DNA from: Mycobacteriales bacterium
Lineage (GTDB): Bacteria > Actinomycetota > Actinomycetes > BP-191
Assembly: GCA_035714365.1 (NCBI GenBank)
Contig: DASTMB010000035.1
Span: 1-44,919, forward strand
Reading direction: 5' to 3'
DNA length: 44,919 nucleotides
Shown here one piece after another: positions 43,257 through 44,919 of this stretch; the stretch's first letter is position 1; every line of letters begins with the position of its first letter. Under the pieces are notes generated by a model. The model searched no databases. It had not been told where the DNA came from and worked only from the letters and a program-made list of their open reading frames with translations. The position numbers and the translations under genes are program-made.

Positions 43257-44919
43257 CTACGCGGCCTGGCGCTCGAACTGCGTGCGGTACAGCTCGGCGT
43301 AGAGGCCGCCGGCGGCGAGCAGGTCGTCGTGGCGGCCCTGCTCCACGATGCGGCCGCCGTCGACCACGAGGATGAGGTCGGCCTCGCGGATCGTGGACAG
43401 CCGGTGCGCGATGACGAGCGACGTCCGGCCGGCGAGCGCGGACTTCAGCGCCTGCTGCACGGCCAGCTCGGACTCCGAGTCGAGGTGGGCGGTGGCCTCG
43501 TCCAGGATGACGATGCCGGGCGCCTTGAGCAGCAGCCGGGCGATCGCGAGCCGCTGCTTCTCGCCGCCGGAGAGGCGGTAGCCGCGGTCACCGACGACGG
43601 TGTCGAGACCGTCCGGCAGCGACGACACGAGGTCCCAGATCTGCGCGGCGCGGCACGCCTCGACCAGCTCGTCCGCCGTCGCCTCGGGCCGGGCGTAGAG
43701 CAGGTTGGCGCGGATGGTGTCGTGGAACATGTGCGCGTCCTGCGTCACGACGCCGATCGCGTCGCGCAGCGACTGCAACGTCACGTCCCGCACGTCCTGC
43801 CCGCCGATGCGGACGCTGCCCGCCTGCACGTCGTACATGCGCGTCGGCAGCATCGAGATGGTGGTCTTCCCGGCGCCGGACGGGCCGACGAGCGCGACCA
43901 GCGCACCGGCCGGCGCGGTGAACGACACGTCGAACAGCACCTGCTGCGACGGCGCCGAGTCGAGCACCGCGACCGACTCCAACGACGCGAGCGAGACCTC
44001 GGCGGCGGTCGGGTACCGGAAGTCCACGTGCTCGAACTCGATCGAGGCGGCGGCGTTGGGCAGCAGCGCCGCGTCCGGCCGCTCGGAGATCATCGGCGGC
44101 AGGTCGAGGATCTCGAACACCCGCTCGAACGACACGAGCGCGCTCATGACGTCGACCCGGATGTTCGACAGGGAGGTGAGCGGCCCGTAGAGCTGGTTGA
44201 GGAGCTGCGCGAGCGCGACGACGGTGCCGACCGTGAGCGTGCCCTGCGCCGCGAACCGCCCGCCGAGGCCGTAGACGACGGCCTGCGCGAGGCCGGCGAC
44301 GAGCGTCAGCGCGACGAAGAACGTCCGGCTGAACATCGCCGACAGGATGCCGATGTCGCGCACCCGCCCGGCCCGCGCGGAGAACTCGCTCGCCTCCTCG
44401 TCGGGGCGGCCGAACAGCTTCACCAGCAGCGCGCCCGCGACGTTGAACCGCTCGGTCATCGTGGTGTTCATCGACGCGTTGAGCTGCATGCCCTCGCGGG
44501 TGATGGCCTGGAGCCGGGCGCCGACGCGCCGCGCTGGGAGGATGAACACCGGCACGAGCACGAGCGACAGCACGGTGATCTGCCACGACAGCCGCAGCAT
44601 CACGGCGACCGTCGCGACGAGCAGGATGACGTTGGAGACGATGCCGGACAGCGTCGACGTGAATGCCTGCTGCGCGCCGATGACGTCGTTGTTGAGGCGG
44701 CTGACCAGCGCGCCCGTCTGCGTCCGGGTGAAGAACGCGACCGGCATCCGCTGGACGTGGTCGTAGACGCGCGAGCGCAGGTCGAAGATGAGGCCCTCGC
44801 CGATGCGCGAGGAGTACCACCGGTTGGCGAGCGACAGCCCGCTGTCGAAGATCACCAGCCCGGCGTAGACCAGGAAGATGGTCCACACCAGGCCGAGGTC
44901 GTGGTGCGGGATCGCGTCG
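43257..44919 (-). CDS. ABC exporter, membrane and ATPase fused (5' end cut by window)
   Basis: The C-terminal part, at least 550 residues, of a type IV ABC exporter half-molecule. The membrane domain (five helices seen, and FFTRTQTGALVSRLNND coupling region) precedes an ATPase with Walker A GPSGAGKTT, Q-loop VTQDAHMFHDT, signature LSGGEKQRLAIARLL, Walker B IVILDEATAHLDSES and H-loop AHRLST. About 25 extra residues lie between the first strand of the ATPase domain and Walker A (LASLESVAVLDSAPS). The substrate is unknown; lipid or drug export is common. The reading frame stays open to the window edge, so the start is outside. Confidence 0.95.
   Translation of the reverse strand, partial: DAIPHHDLGLVWTIFLVYAGLVIFDSGLSLANRWYSSRIGEGLIFDLRSRVYDHVQRMPVAFFTRTQTGALVSRLNNDVIGAQQAFTSTLSGIVSNVILLVATVAVMLRLSWQITVLSLVLVPVFILPARRVGARLQAITREGMQLNASMNTTMTERFNVAGALLVKLFGRPDEEASEFSARAGRVRDIGILSAMFSRTFFVALTLVAGLAQAVVYGLGGRFAAQGTLTVGTVVALAQLLNQLYGPLTSLSNIRVDVMSALVSFERVFEILDLPPMISERPDAALLPNAAASIEFEHVDFRYPTAAEVSLASLESVAVLDSAPSQQVLFDVSFTAPAGALVALVGPSGAGKTTISMLPTRMYDVQAGSVRIGGQDVRDVTLQSLRDAIGVVTQDAHMFHDTIRANLLYARPEATADELVEACRAAQIWDLVSSLPDGLDTVVGDRGYRLSGGEKQRLAIARLLLKAPGIVILDEATAHLDSESELAVQQALKSALAGRTSLVIAHRLSTIREADLILVVDGGRIVEQGRHDDLLAAGGLYAELYRTQFERQAA

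Overview
The window comes from a very GC-rich actinomycete chromosome (roughly three quarters G+C by eye, GTG starts frequent). Mycothiol synthesis (mshC), an F420-type luciferase-like oxidoreductase, the DUF3090/SCO1664/MSMEG_4193 gene set and a mitochondrial-type aconitase beside a TetR regulator all point to Actinomycetota. The order metH, PAC2, mshC, SCO1664 recalls the Streptomyces metH-mshC neighbourhood, but I cannot fix the genus. Many genes have a TANNNT hexamer 6-8 bases before the start codon and no Shine-Dalgarno, so leaderless transcripts appear common.

Layout. 1-157: a 48-base imperfect direct repeat behind metH. 158-5875: metH (minus) diverges from a universal stress protein, an alpha/beta hydrolase and a PAC2 protein (plus). 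5888-7065: a terminator, then five tandem minus-strand genes for small cysteine-rich peptides. These share a leader of the form LxL(K/R)RETLxxLTxx(E/Q)LxxVxG(G/A), the hallmark of a RiPP (lanthipeptide-like) precursor array. No modifying enzyme, protease or transporter lies beside them. 7189-13926: a compact minus-strand block of YbjN-like protein, F420-type oxidoreductase, UppP, histidine phosphatase, DUF3090, P-loop kinase, SCO1664 protein, MshC and a small membrane protein, with many 4-base stop/start overlaps. 13976-16585: aldo/keto reductase and a secreted subtilase, followed by a large perfect inverted repeat. 16792-20459: M20 peptidase, tRNA-Leu(GAG), a less GC-rich DUF6348-like gene, flavin reductase, a HIT-like protein and a small secreted protein.

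20538-25054: a membrane histidine kinase with a stand-alone receiver, an AlgH/YqgE protein and an MFS transporter. 25108-31241: a cell-surface region with two paralogous secreted SGNH hydrolases around an HNH endonuclease, a fatty acid hydroxylase-like protein, a GT-C-like membrane protein, a DUF1385 protein and a 21-residue hydrophobic peptide. 31273-36087: a degenerate shikimate-kinase-like protein, an L,D-transpeptidase, NhaA with a structured leader, a sirtuin and a zinc alcohol dehydrogenase. 36145-36557: two small secreted proteins. 36585-39506: aconitase divergent from a TetR regulator. 39577-44919: a membrane GGDEF-EAL protein, an SDR without the YxxxK motif, a zinc-ribbon protein and an ABC exporter cut by the window edge.

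Most of the window is conserved housekeeping and envelope functions. The standout accessory element is the five-gene peptide array. No insertion sequence, CRISPR array, integrase or rRNA was seen, and there is no gene-free stretch longer than about 300 bases.
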